A DNA stretch of 64,000 nucleotides, taken from positions 53,471,237-53,535,236 of the forward strand of contig NC_016133.3 of the NCBI RefSeq assembly GCF_000005505.3, written 5' to 3'. Made by a program: the position numbers and the translations under genes. Under the pieces are notes generated by a model. The model was not told the origin of the DNA and did not search any database. It saw only the letters and a program-made list of their open reading frames with translations. Shown piece after piece: positions 23,649 to 37,532 of this stretch. The first letter of the stretch is position 1. Each line of letters opens with the position of its first letter. This DNA is from Brachypodium distachyon (taxonomy: Eukaryota; Streptophyta; Magnoliopsida; Poales; Poaceae).

Positions 23649-23659
23649 AATACCTCATG

Positions 23660-24470
23660 TTTTTTCTTTTTTGAGGGGAAAATCCAGCTTTATTCAACTC
23701 TGACTTGGTAAGGGATACAAGCCATGTCGGGGGGTTCCAAGAAGCCACAAAGGGCGACCGAAAGACAGCGGTGAAGCCGCTTTAGCTAAATTATGAGCCT
23801 CTAGATTAAAAGTACGCTTCTCATGCTGAAAAAGCACATCGGCAAATAACTTTCTTCTATCAACAATCTCTCTGAGGATAGCGCTGTAATAGCATAAGTT
23901 AACTTCTTTCAGATCTTTGATTACGCTCAAGCAGTCAGACGCCACCACGAAGTTGGATAACTGGAGATCCTGAGCGGCTGAGCCAGTGACAGAACCTCGT
24001 TACATGCCATTGCCTCCAAGGCTGTGGGATCAGTCAAGCCCACAATAGTGATGGCTGAGGCACCTAGGTACATCCCAGACTCATCCCGACATACTGCAGC
24101 ACAAGCACCGCCAGCTCCCGAACGAGCAAGGCCAGCATCTACATTGATTTTACAAAGTCCAGATGGAGGAGGGATCCATCTAGGCACAGCCCGGGCTAGA
24201 GCATGGCGACCGAGACCAGCCTGCTCTGGTTCAGGTGTCTTCTCATTGACAGCAATTGAAAGATCCTCCAAAAAGCGCTGAATAAAAGCAAAGGTAGATA
24301 ATGGGCTCTGAAATTTGTCTTCGTGGATTGCCTTCCGACGTGCCCACCAAATAGCCCACAAAGTAGTTAAGATAACAGCAAAATCACTAATTGGCGTCGA
24401 CTCCATTAGCATAAACAACCATGTCTTGGCATCCGGAATAACATTTTGAATTACATGTATTGGCATCCGG
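23660..24470 (-). pseudogene. 5'-truncated LINE with RNase H domain, frameshifted
   Basis: The minus strand encodes ILTTLWAIWWARRKAIHEDK, the linker typical of plant LINE C-termini, then WIPPPSGLCKINVDAGLARS and the RNase H core (CRDESGMYLGASA, DPTALEAMACNEVLSLA). A frameshift at about 23945-23985 separates this from VASDCLSVIKDLKEVN, EIVDRRKLF and RTFNLEAHNLAKAA in another frame. The element ends in AATAAA, then CCCCTC and an A-rich tail. An 11-bp repeat, AATACCTCATG, flanks it at 23649-23659 and 24471-24481. Length is about 811 bp against several kb for a full LINE. The 5' junction carries a short duplicated word, TTGGCATCCGGAATA. Confidence 0.82.
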
Positions 24471-24514
24471 AATACCTCATGTAAGTATCAGGAAACAAAA
24501 CTCTGGTTCCTTCG

Positions 24515-24561
24515 GAAGAAGGATGTTCTTTTTTTTTGTAGTGGGGAAGAAGGATGTTCTT
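24515..24561 (-). mobile_element. Minimal poly(A) insertion with 16-bp flanking duplication
   Basis: GAAGAAGGATGTTCTT occurs exactly at 24515-24530 and 24546-24561. The 15-bp insert reads CCCACTACAAAAAAA on the minus strand. It sits about 200 bp upstream of the RBX1 start codon, so probably in or next to its promoter. Confidence 0.6.
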
Positions 24562-24757
24562 GCGACCCATAAGAATTTGGGCCCGTACACACCTCGATCT
24601 GTTATGACGGCCCATAAGGGGGGTTGCATGTCGCTCGCCCCCTCTTTTTAGTCGGTTTCGTCCTCACCAGACGCGAAAGCTCTCTTCTCCCCCTGCTCGC
24701 GGTGCCCCCCTCCCTGTCCCCCGCTCTCCTAGGGTTCGCGTCGTAGGTTCGCTCGCG

Positions 24758-27585
<2,828 letters not shown>

Positions 27586-27912
27586 ATAGCCATGGCCTGT
27601 TGGTGAAATTACTTCATGGTTCCTCGTACTTTAATACTCCTAGTGATAAGTCCTGGTTAAGAATATGCAATGGGTGGTTAATGTGACGGAATCTTGAATT
27701 TTGGTCTAAACCATACGTGTGCTTGCCGCAGTAGGAACTCTTCGAGTAAATCGTCCCTCGGTGCTGTCAAGAGAGATCTTTATTTTGCAGAAATTAAGTG
27801 ACTTTGGAGAGTATCCTTGTCCTTGGTACTTTGCATGTGAAATTCCAGTGCTTGAAGTTGCCTAAGTATTGTCTATCTTTTCTGCTCCTAAAAAACCACC
27901 TTTTCCAGTAAG

Positions 27913-28012
27913 TACGACTCCCCTCGATCCATAAAAAATGTTGTCCACTTACTACGAAGTTTGTACTAACTTAGTACAAAATGGCCGACATTTTTTATGG
28001 ATCGGAGGGGTA
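27913..28012. mobile_element. Stowaway-type MITE (GATCCATAAAAAATGT subfamily)
   Basis: GATCCATAAAAAATGTTG and its mirrored copy CATTTTTTATGGATC lie inside TACGACTCCCCT and GGAGGGGTA ends. A TA dinucleotide borders both sides. Confidence 0.75.
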
Positions 28013-28052
28013 CTGTACCACTTAGTCTGTACTTGCTTCCATAAGTGAGTAC

Positions 28053-28180
28053 TACTCTGTCCCATATTAAGTGTCGAAATATTACATGTATCTAGACGTA
28101 TGTATCTAGATGTATTTTAGTATATAGATACGCCCATGTTTAGACAAATTTAAGTCACTTAATATGGGACGGAGGAAGTA
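28053..28180. mobile_element. Stowaway MITE
   Basis: TACTCTGTCCCATATTAAGT at the left; ACTTAATATGGGACGGAGGA-AGTA at the right. The interior carries the ATTACATGTATCTAGACG word shared with copies at 18542 and 54762. Confidence 0.85.
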
Positions 28181-28633
28181 GTAAAAATCTTTTCATAAGT
28201 CTGTAATCAGTAAAAGGCTTTTCATAAGTACTCCAGTACTATCTTATGATACGGGGTGTCATTGCCTTACTTATACAGTTGTTCACAAGACTTTATTTCA
28301 TTAAACCGAGGAGCTATTTTGTAAAATTACGTGGTAGATAAGAGACGTTCACTTTTTGGCTATTCTACTGACTGGCTACCAAAAAAAGTAATTATTTCCT
28401 TGTACCCCCAAGTTCGCAAAAAAGCCACACCTGTAAATTTTGAAGCAAAAAAAAAGTTTTAGAGTTACTTATGTTCAAATAAACAAAATTTAGTGGTACT
28501 ATTTATTTCTTTTCAGAGCACTGAGATTTGTTAATTTTGTATAAGACATAAAATTTCTCTGTTCGACATGGAAAATTTATAGTTGGTGCAGGCTCGGGTC
28601 TTTTTTCAGAATTTTATAATATTTCAAAAAAAA

Positions 28634-28729
28634 TACCCCTCAGATCCATAACAAATGTTGGGGGTTTAGTAGAAAGTTAATACAAATTTGTACTAAATGC
28701 CTAACACTTATTATGGACTGGAAGAAGTA
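28634..28729. mobile_element. Degenerate Stowaway-type MITE
   Basis: ACCCCTCAGATCCATAACAA is mirrored by TTATTATGGACTGGAAGAAG, with TA at both ends. It is an older relative of the element at 27913-28012. The rest of 28181-29332, between RBX1 and the TPR gene, shows no gene. Confidence 0.6.
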
Positions 28730-29332
28730 GATTTTATTATGGATCGGAAGTAGATTTTACTGTTCATCCCTGTCAACTAAGCAGTTGTACTGAGCAGACG
28801 GTACATTTGCTGGCTTGAATTTTCTGCATTCAAAGTCTTTGACGGCTCGCTCTAGTGCACACCACGGCAACTTGTTTAATTATCGAACGGCAGGTACAGT
28901 CTCGCTGGCGAATCGCTTTTGCAACTGATAATCTTGCAGGGTCAAATGAGCTGTATTATTCAATTGGTAGTACCATCATCATTATTAGAAGGGAACTATA
29001 ATTGTCCATATTATATACTGCGACAGACAGGGCAACCAACCAAAACGCCGCACACAACTACTGCAAAGCAGCACTCGCTTATACAAGAACAGCAAAGACG
29101 CAGAGCCCAGGACACTGAACAAGTAATAACCAACCGGCGATAATAGCCTTTGTAACTTTACAACAATCAATCAGAACATTTTCGTACCTCTAGATTTCTT
29201 AAACAATCCCGCTATTCCCATTTACCCCTCTCACCAGGTCCGAATAAACGAATTGATGCACCAATTCTTACCACCGCTCTCGAGTCAAGTTTCCTTCTTT
29301 TTTTCTCCTCCTTTCAGAGCAGTATGATTCAT

Positions 29333-32300
29333 TCATGCTGCGACGGTACTCCTCTTTGTGACGGTATACGGGTTGGTCTCAAGCAGATTTTCGAGGGATT
29401 TCGCCTTCCTGCTTCTCCCACGGCCAGCCTCCTTCAGTAACTCTGCAAGCCTCCGCTTCTCGTCGTCGACATCTGGGTTAGCGGTGCCTAGCTTCTCTTC
29501 GCGCATTCCAACAACATATTCCAAGATCTCAATGGCCTCGTCCAGTCTGGTAAACAAAAGAACGCAAAAGAAAAGTCTCATCAACTGAGCCTTCTGAGAG
29601 AGAGGGAAACATAAATTTTTCAGTATCTTAATAACATGTGCTTCAAAAGGTATCGGAGAAAAGAAAGCATGTTGCTTAAGAAATCTGATCTGGCCAGCTA
29701 GGCTAGAGTGTTGACATTTCTTATCAAGAAGGCAGTTGTATTCTTAGTTCAGAATTTGCATCATGATTAGAAAGAACGCTATAAAGCTGGCAGTCCACAT
29801 GTCTAGCAAGGTAGCATGAAGTTTCCAGACGGACAAAGAAAAGCAAATGGAGATAAAGAAAGAGGATAAAGTATTTTCCTCAAAAAAGAGGATAAAGTAT
29901 TTGCAATATTTCTTTCACAGAATAGCCAGCTACACTAAAAGATTGTTTTAAGATGGCCCAGCTTCAGTTAAGTAGATACAACTTTATCTCAATCAATATC
30001 TGCTCAATTCAATTTGAACTGCAAAAGCCTGCATAAAGAGACTAATCCATGTGCCAAGCTGGTAGGTGGTACACAATAACACAGGCTCAAGTATTGCCAT
30101 TTATAACAGAACAATTTGTGGTTTTACCAAAAACCCTATACCAGGACATCATGAGCACTAACATGGACCAGTAATCAGTTCCCTCGTTGAAACTTCAGAG
30201 CGACCAAATTGATTGCCACATTAACTTAGCGATAAATCATGGAAATAAGAAAGGTGAGGTGCACATGGAAAACCATCACTTCTATTAATTTTGACAAATA
30301 TGTTATGGCTTAGATGTCTGGTAATGATGAGAACTAAGAAGTCCCAGATAAAAGCTATCCCTTTAATCCTAAATTCTTGACTCAAATTTGTCCAAATATG
30401 GATGTATCTATTCTTAAAAAGCGTCTAGATACATGTAATATTTCGACAACAATTTAGGATCGGAGGGAGTAACAGTTAGTTTGCCAAAGAAACAATAGTG
30501 CAAGATGGGAAACAGCGTATACTTGCAGTTCCAGCTAGTGACATACCGACATAAAATCTATTTGCAGTAGAAGGTAAGAGATAAGTTAACAAGGGAATCA
30601 GTATGAAGCTTACCTTCCCATTGCATCATAAGTTCCAGCAAGATTGCTGTACACTCCCAGAGTATCTGGATGATATGGGCCATATTCTTGCTCCAGAACG
30701 GTTCTAGCTTCCTCGAAGAGTTCTGCAGCTTCATTAATCGAGTATCTTTGAACACATGCCAGCCCCATCTGGTTCAAGGCAATGCCGAAGAAGGCTGACT
30801 TTTTCTCACCACATGTGCGGAGCTTAGTAATCGCACTCTTGAAGGAGTTGTACGCCTCTCCATAATTCCCTGAGATATATTGCAAGACGCCAATCTGAGC
30901 TTCAATTCCAGCAATTGTGCTCTGTTGGCCAGCAGAATTGTTGTACATCTTTAAGGCCTTCTGGAGCAACTTCAGTGCTTGATCATGCTCATTCATGGTC
31001 TCATATATGGCTGAAACATCAGTTAAACCAGTGGCAATCTCTTCAAGAGACGTGCCAGGAATGGGTTTCTGATAAATTTTGAGAGCATTTTCACAGTAAG
31101 ATTTTGACTCCCTCAGTTTCCCTGTCTTGTTGTATAGATCTGCAAGCCGTAGAAAAACAGAAGCCACAGTTGCATGATTCTCCCCTTTGCTAGTTTTGAA
31201 TACTGTAAGAGCTTTCTGGTAAGCACACACGGCCTCATCATATCGACCCAATGACAGATAAATGTCACCAATGCTGCAGTCCACTGAGGCCACCTCAGTT
31301 TCCTGGCCGTTGGCCACCATGGCCATGCTAGCCATCACTAGATGTTCTAATGCAGCTTCATGGTCACCCTTTGTGTCACAAATAAGGCCCATGAGCCTCC
31401 TATCAGCCGTTTCTTCAAGTGATGCCGGCTGACCATTATCCCTGTGGATGTCAAGAGCCATCTGGCACAATCTTTGTGCTTCATCTAATTGCAGTGCCTG
31501 CACATGAGCCTCAGCCAAGTACCGGCAAGTCTCTCCAACCCTTGGATCTTGCTCCCCCAATGTCTGCTTCTGGATATCAAGCCCCTTGGCATACCATTGC
31601 AGGGAGAGTGCTGTCTGACCTAGCATCCCATAGGTGTCCCCCAATTGCATGCAACCAGAAAACTTTGCAAGAGCATGCTCTTGACCTTCCTCGGTCACAG
31701 GGATCTCGAGGGATCGCTGTAGCACAGGTACAGCCTCTTCGTACTTTCCCAAGTTGCAGTGGATTGCAGCCACGACATGCAAACTCATCACCAAGTTCAA
31801 GCTTGGCTTTCCACCTGTGCATCTCTCAAATGACTTGGTGGCACGGAGTGCGTATTTCAGTGCTCGCCGTGGATTATCAGAGGCAATCAGGTCTCTTGCA
31901 TGCTTAAGAAGAAATGGACCAAGGTCTGGATTATCGAGGCCAGCCTCTTCTGCTCCATTCTGTGGATTGACACTAGCTTTACGGCGACGGCCAACTCGGC
32001 TTCCAGGTTTGCTGACCTCACTCTCACCTTCCTCAGGGGATGCCTTGCCATTAGGGCCTACAGAGGCATCAGATTCAAGCTGTGATTTTGTAGCCTTCTT
32101 CGATTTCTTGGATGAATTAGACGACAGTGCCTTGGCAGGGGTCCCATTCTCAACAGGAGTCACAACATTGGCAGCACCTCCAGTCTCCTCCTCCTCCTCA
32201 ATTACCTTCATGGCCTCCATCTCCCCAGCAACAAGGTGGCGAAGCTCCGAGTCAATCCTTGACTCCTCCCCATCCGACCCAAAGCTCTCACGTGAAGGGG

Positions 32301-32535
32301 ACCCACCCTCACTCGAGCTCTCCATCTCACACACATTGTTGTAGAGCTGCTCGATTGAGGGCTCCCCAGCACCAGAATTCTCAACGTGCATCTCAAGTGT
32401 CTCGCTTTGCATGCTTGCCATCATGTTTGAGGCCACAGGCGACCTTGGGGCTGACAAATTCTCCTTGTTTTGAGAAGAATTCACCTCATTCGGCACCTCC
32501 TCCGTAACAATTCCATCCACTGCAATTCCAGGCAT
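29333..32535 (-). CDS. KLCR: Kinesin-light-chain-related TPR protein (KLCR/CMU family), 711 aa
   Basis: Two exons on the minus strand, 30614-32535 and 29333-29546, joined GT-AG in phase (2136 nt to TGA). The start is ATG 32535 (MPGIAVDGIVTEEVP). The first 205 residues are acidic and low-complexity, ending in a basic patch (GSRVGRRRKASVN). Tetratricopeptide repeats fill residues about 208-690, with clear units such as ALKYALRATKSF, YEEAVPVLQRSLEI, YDEAVCAYQKALTVF, HDQALKLLQKALKMY and LDEAIEILEYVVGM; the spacing of 42 residues is that of kinesin light chains. Arabidopsis KLCR1-3 (CMU1-3) bind microtubules and the plasma membrane/IQD scaffolds and hold cortical microtubules against cellulose synthase forces. 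It has no kinesin heavy-chain context here. The intron (29547-30613) holds a MITE and a tiny poly(A) insertion. It is convergent with RBX1. Confidence 0.93.
29859..29902 (+). mobile_element. Minimal A-rich insertion with 18-bp flanking duplication
   Basis: AAAGAGGATAAAGTATTT occurs at 29859-29876 and 29885-29902; only TCCTCAAA lies between. The insert resembles the last bases of the LINE at 23660-24470 (CCCCTC followed by A). It is in the KLCR intron. Confidence 0.5.
30356..30471. mobile_element. Stowaway MITE in KLCR intron
   Basis: The right end is TTTAGGATCGGAGGGAG-TA; the left end, TATCCCTTTAATCCTAAA, has decayed. The interior word GCGTCTAGATACATGTAATA is the inverted form of the common subfamily. 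Confidence 0.8.
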
Positions 32536-33060
32536 CTTTGGGGACAATTAGGCCAGATTTCTTCTTGCCCTTTGCTCAACGACCTTGCAGTAAACAGAAC
32601 AAAATCAAATAAGCTAAGACATAAATGCTACAAAACCAAGCCATAAGGGGTCAATTAATGAGAAATCCAACATCGGCCAACTTCACGGGCGGAGGACCCA
32701 GTAGGGCAAGGTAGGGCGGCCGCCCTACCTTGATTTTTGCCTCAGTTACGAATTGGGGAAGATTATGAAACGGGGATCTAAAGGGCGGAATCCGTTCGTG
32801 GGATGATGGGAGGAGAAACGGTCGGGAGCGAGAGAATCGAAGGGGAGATCAACCTGCGGTGGAGGCGCTCGAGCGAGGAGGAAGACGAGCTAGGGGGCTC
32901 GGGCGCTCGGCAGCGGGATGGGTGGCGGCGCTCGCGCGAGGAGGAAGAAGGAGCTCCGAGGAAGAAGATGCACGGAGCGAGGGGGCTGTGTCGCTCGGCA
33001 AGAAGGAGATGGGGAGAGGGGGGCCAACTACCGACGAGTAGATGAGAATAATAACGAGTA
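32536..33060 (-). promoter_or_regulatory. Probable leader, leader intron and promoter of KLCR
   Basis: On the minus strand the 32780-33050 part is CT-rich like grass 5' leaders. A possible donor (ATTC/GTAACTG near 32748) and acceptor (TGCAAG near 32585) would define a short leader intron. Both are inferred. A perfect 26-bp palindrome lies at 32707-32732 within it. Confidence 0.4.
32707..32732. repeat. Perfect 26-bp GC-rich palindrome
   Basis: Each 13-base half reads CAAGGTAGGGCGG toward the centre, which forms a GCGGCCGC (NotI-like) core. It is upstream of KLCR, perhaps in a leader intron. Confidence 0.9.
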
Positions 33061-33530
33061 AACAAGAATAATAGGATTACTCGTATAATGTTTAAGAATA
33101 CATGACGAAAGAAAGACAAATTTGTGTAAGATGTTGTAACCGTTGCATCAAGTCATTGTTCGATTAATTTTAAGACAAATTATTATACTCCGTATTAAAT
33201 AAATCTGTAAAATTTCAATTAATTTAACTGATCATTAGAGGCAGCGATGGCGATGACTTGCCAAGCTATGTATTTGGACAGTGTCTGAGAAAAACGTCGT
33301 AGGAGATCGGGCCAATTGTTGCCTACATCAGCGGCCAGTTTTCGACGGCAACACCCGTGTAAGGTGGTGTGTCTGGTGTTTCAACGTGAATTTTTGCAAT
33401 CGACGACGATATAGCCTGCAAAGACTGGTTCTTCGGGAGATGCAACTTCTGCACTCTTAGTTATTTTGGTTATCTACTGTTGATGTCCATGTATGATTGC
33501 TCATTGATGTTTTAACTGTCGTACCTTTGC
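33061..33530. other. Intergenic, nothing recognised
   Basis: AT-rich DNA with a lone ATACTCCGTATTAAA word near 33185 that may be a MITE relic. No coding or RNA signal seen. Confidence 0.5.
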
Positions 33531-34560
33531 TTTGGTACCAACCGAAAGATCGGTATGATCAACTAGAGGGGGGTGAATAGACGACTAACAAATTTTAACT
33601 TTTCCTTTTTATTTTTATTTTCTTCAAAGATACAAACACTTAATCTTAGGGCTTACTAAATTCTCTAAAGTGAATGCAACCCAAGTATGAACTGCAATAG
33701 CCGAAGCAACAAGAGAAACAATATAGCTTGCAAGAATGTAAAGGAGAAAAAATGACACCACACGGGAGACGAAGATTTGACCGGAGTTCGACATTTTGGA
33801 ATAGGTGTACGTCTCCGTTTGGAAGAGTGCTCTACCACAAAGGTAGAGGCGCCACAAAGGGTCACTCTATTCTCCTCTCACAACACCACAAAGGTGGGGT
33901 GAGCTCCACTAATGGCTTCCTTGAGGGCGAAGTCCTGACCCTTACAAACTTGACCGGGACACTCTTCACAACTCAATTAGAGGCGCCCAATCCAATCTTC
34001 GAGTTCTTCAACACCAAGATGAGCACGAGGCAACCGCTTCCGTCTAGGGTTCCCAACGACCCAAGAGAAACGAAATCCACAAAGCACACAAGGAGAATCA
34101 ACTTTTTGACTTGGTGAAATCCTATATCAAGATCTTTTCCTCCAATCTTTGAAGAATCAAGAGTGGGGAAGCATTAGGGAAGGAGATCTTGGAGATTTAA
34201 GCTTTTTGTTCTTGGGGAGAGAGAAAGGCTATTCTTGGCTTATGCTCGGGCAAAAAAAAAAAACCGTTGGGGACTTAGGGGTATTTATATGAGGTCCCCA
34301 AAATTGAACCATTTTGCACCGGAAATGTAGGTACCGGAAGTTCCGCATTTTTCCTGAAAGAAACCGAGAGCACCTGGAGGTTCAGGCGGAAGTTCGGGCG
34401 GAACTTTTGAGCCAGAGTACACAGTTCAACTTAGAAATTCATTTTTGTTTCTTTCTCATAATGGGTAGGCTTTTTTGTGGGTGCAAAATATATGCCCGTG
34501 TTTGTGAAAGTGATTCACTCGTTACTTTCCTTTGTGGATTCCCTCTTATAGTATGGATGT
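33531..34560. repeat. Probable unclassified dispersed repeat
   Basis: The phrase GATCAACTAGAGGGGGGTGA near 33558, the paired CACCACAAAGGTGGGGTGAG region, and the ACCGGAAGTTCCGC / GCGGAAGTTCGGGCGGAAC segment near 34335-34410 resemble a repeat seen often in cool-season grass genomes. I recall the wording but cannot name the family, and I found no terminal repeats. The open frames inside show no known domain. Confidence 0.35.
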
Positions 34561-37490
34561 CATACGACTCAAATCAAATCAAAAAAGCCACTAACACCGC
34601 TACACTTCTTTCCATCTCGAGGGTCTACTCATCGTCTTATGACAAATTCTTTATAAAATCTGAAATGATTAGCACACGATTAGATAACACAACATGTTGT
34701 CATCGCCACCAAAACCATTTAGGAGAGAAATGCCTTTTTAGAGAGGAAGAGGGAAGGTTCGGGGTGGTGGATAGGAAATATCGCTGCACTACGGGAGGGG
34801 ATGGATTTTGACCGCGGGTGAATAGCTTGCTCATCGCTGAGATTTGATTAAAGCATGCCATTATTGCATTATCCACCGGAGATGGATGGTCTCACGCTTT
34901 TTGTAATGGCCTAAAAAAATACTGTCCCATTACAGAACGTATATTCTCGATCGACAGAAAGGTATATTTTTCAAGTCAATAACAATGGCATTCGATTAAG
35001 ATTTTTTTGTGTTTTGTACTTGCGCGAATCTCACATGAATCTTAGTGATTGGATCAGATAATTTGTTAACATTGACTTAGAAATAACTTGAGTCGTCTAT
35101 GAATACAAAACCGTATTTATAAAATATTTGTGGGGTTTGTAAATGTGTATTATGTAGTTTGTATGATAGAAAAGATTTTTTTATTTAGTTTAGCTTCCTC
35201 AAAATTACACTATCAATTGAACTGAATACTAATCCTCCTACTGGAAATATGGAAGTGTCTATTCCTCAGTCGATTTAGAAATAGTTATTTCTCAATCGAA
35301 TGATCGTAGCCACCCGATTAAAAATTTCTCATCATTTGTACTTGTATAGTTTTGCACGAATCTCAGTGTTTAAATCAGACGGTTGTTAGTATCGAATTAG
35401 AAATACGTATTTTTTTGGCGCCTTCGAAATAGCAAAACCGTAAAAATATAACAAATCGGATCCTAAAGCTGCCAAGAGCTTTGTTTCAGTGTTCATGTGT
35501 TTATCGAAGGATATATTTGAATCACAAAATGGAGGTGAGTTTTCTACTGTAAATGCAGGTTGCTTGCACCGTTGCACGCATGGTCGGTGAACTGAACCAG
35601 TCAGTCGGTGTGCTACTGCTCTGTGCTGCTGTGGCATAGGCATACTACCATTTGACTGATCAAATATCAATCACATTTTAAGTTGAGTCGTTGCTTTCGT
35701 TGTCATCAAACGAAGACGGGAGGCAGAGGTACCGTACAAGGAAACGGCGAGAATATGCTGGTCCTACGTGCGCGGGGAGGATGGGGGAGTCCGGAGTCAA
35801 ATGCACACCTCTGCTATCAATGGCGATGACCACACCTCTGCTATCATGGCGTCCCTACCAATCACCTCTCTTTCAAGCACTCTTTCATGAGCCAATACTC
35901 TTTGTTATTTTGAGTTATAAACGTTTTGCGAATGGCATGTCAGGAACAAAGTTCGTTTTCTTCTTTTGTTCTCCTCCTCCTTTTGCAGGCAGAGGCAAAG
36001 GGAGGACCGGAGTCCGGAGGAGCATGCATGGCTATAATTTAAGATGAATATAGTTAGTGGTTTTCAAATATTATCATAAAGAGGAAACCGTCTTTTGTAC
36101 TATAATTACATTTGGCGCTATATACCTTGGCCATATATGGTTGCAATACCACTTTGGAGGAGCTGCTCTTTCTCTTTCATCTCTCTCCCTCCCCCTTTTG
36201 ACCTTTTCTCTTGCACACAAGAGGAGAAAAATGGATTGTCTCTGTCGCATCCTGGTTGTTAGTGGAAAGAAACGGGCGTGACAGAGTGGACGATCGGTTG
36301 GCAGGACAGCGACGGGAGGGCGGAAATTAGAGTCCGAGGGTTGTCATGTTGCAATTAACAAACAAACATAAAGAAGGGATCAGTAGTAATAGTGGGAGCA
36401 GGAAGACAGGAGGGAAGCATCAGCAGGGTTGGCGAGACTTGCTCGTCACCGGCCGGCCGGCAGGCCTGGCCAGCGAGAAAAGGTCCCCTGAACTTGGCTG
36501 GATGGATTCCCCTGAACAAACTCCATCGAGGGAACTTATCACTGGTCTTATCGGGGTGGACAGTTCGGTTACCTTTTTCTATTGGGTTTGGAGGACAGCC
36601 TGCATCCTGGGAGTCCTGGGTGTTCTGGTCAATGCTTGGATGAAACACACAAAATATTGGGCAGAGCTCGCTGCCACCGTACGTGTGGGGTCACCGACTA
36701 CATGGAAAAAAGAAATGCAATCTGTTCGTGCCTGTTGTTAATGAACCATTCGGCGTTGATTGCAATCAGGCATTTAGGCGCCGCTGCCCGCTGGCTCGTG
36801 TGGCAAGGTCGGTCGTGAGTCCATACGATTGTTGTTTTCCTATCATAGCGCGCAAAACACACGCAAGAAGAAAATGAAGAAGAGGATCCTATACATTATG
36901 CAATGGTCAGAGTCTCACAGATTTCGAGCGCAGGAACAGATGTGCGTCGGAAGGAAAAGGACGAGGGACTCGCTGTTTCGTTCATACTCCAGGTTCTTCA
37001 GAAATTAGAACCGGCATTGCGCCATTGCATAGCTAATGACGGTGGCATAAGGCATGGATTTGGATGATGAACGCAAATGGATTCTTTTTTAATGGGCGAT
37101 CGTGCCGGCACACGCTTCCGGCCGGGGATAATAAACCTTTCCCCGATTTCGCCGTTTCTCATGATGGGATTCATCGAGGTCCGCGTTCGTTGTCCCGTGG
37201 CCACAGGCCACCCGTGCCGTGCGAGCGCGGGTGTGACGCCCACGAGAAACCAGGGGTGGCCGGCGGGCGGTTTGCGACAACGCCAGGAACCGGGATTCCG
37301 AAGCCTGGCCGAGGGGCGCGTTACAACTTGCAAGAAGAGAGGAGCGTGTGCGGCGCGCCCAACTGTCACGGCGCGTTCGTGAAGCCAGGCCAGGCCGCCT
37401 GATTAACCTGAACACCGTGCGTGGGAAATATTGATGCCTCAAGCTAGCGTGAAATGTTGATGGATTTTGTCTAGCCAGGCTAGTTGTAGA
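34561..37490. other. Intergenic, nothing supported
   Basis: The part 34850-35420 is AT-rich with loosely repeated CGAATCTCA...TTAGAAATA phrases. The part 35700-36050 and 36300-37400 is mixed composition; 37060-37390 is GC-rich and open in several frames on both strands, which I read as composition. No domain is recognisable. Confidence 0.5.
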
Positions 37491-37532
37491 ATGGAGTATT
37501 TGGTTCGTGGCATGAGCATAACAAAACATCAA

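Noticed and set aside
31419..32507. Plus-strand frames of up to 196 codons
   Set aside because: They mirror the minus-strand KLCR exon and have proline/serine-rich nonsense composition.
34780..34812. CACTAC word suggesting a CACTA transposon end
   Set aside because: A single short match with no mirrored partner or target duplication.
36346..37402. Frames of 80-177 codons on both strands
   Set aside because: No domain, no splice context and mutually overlapping; treated as non-coding.
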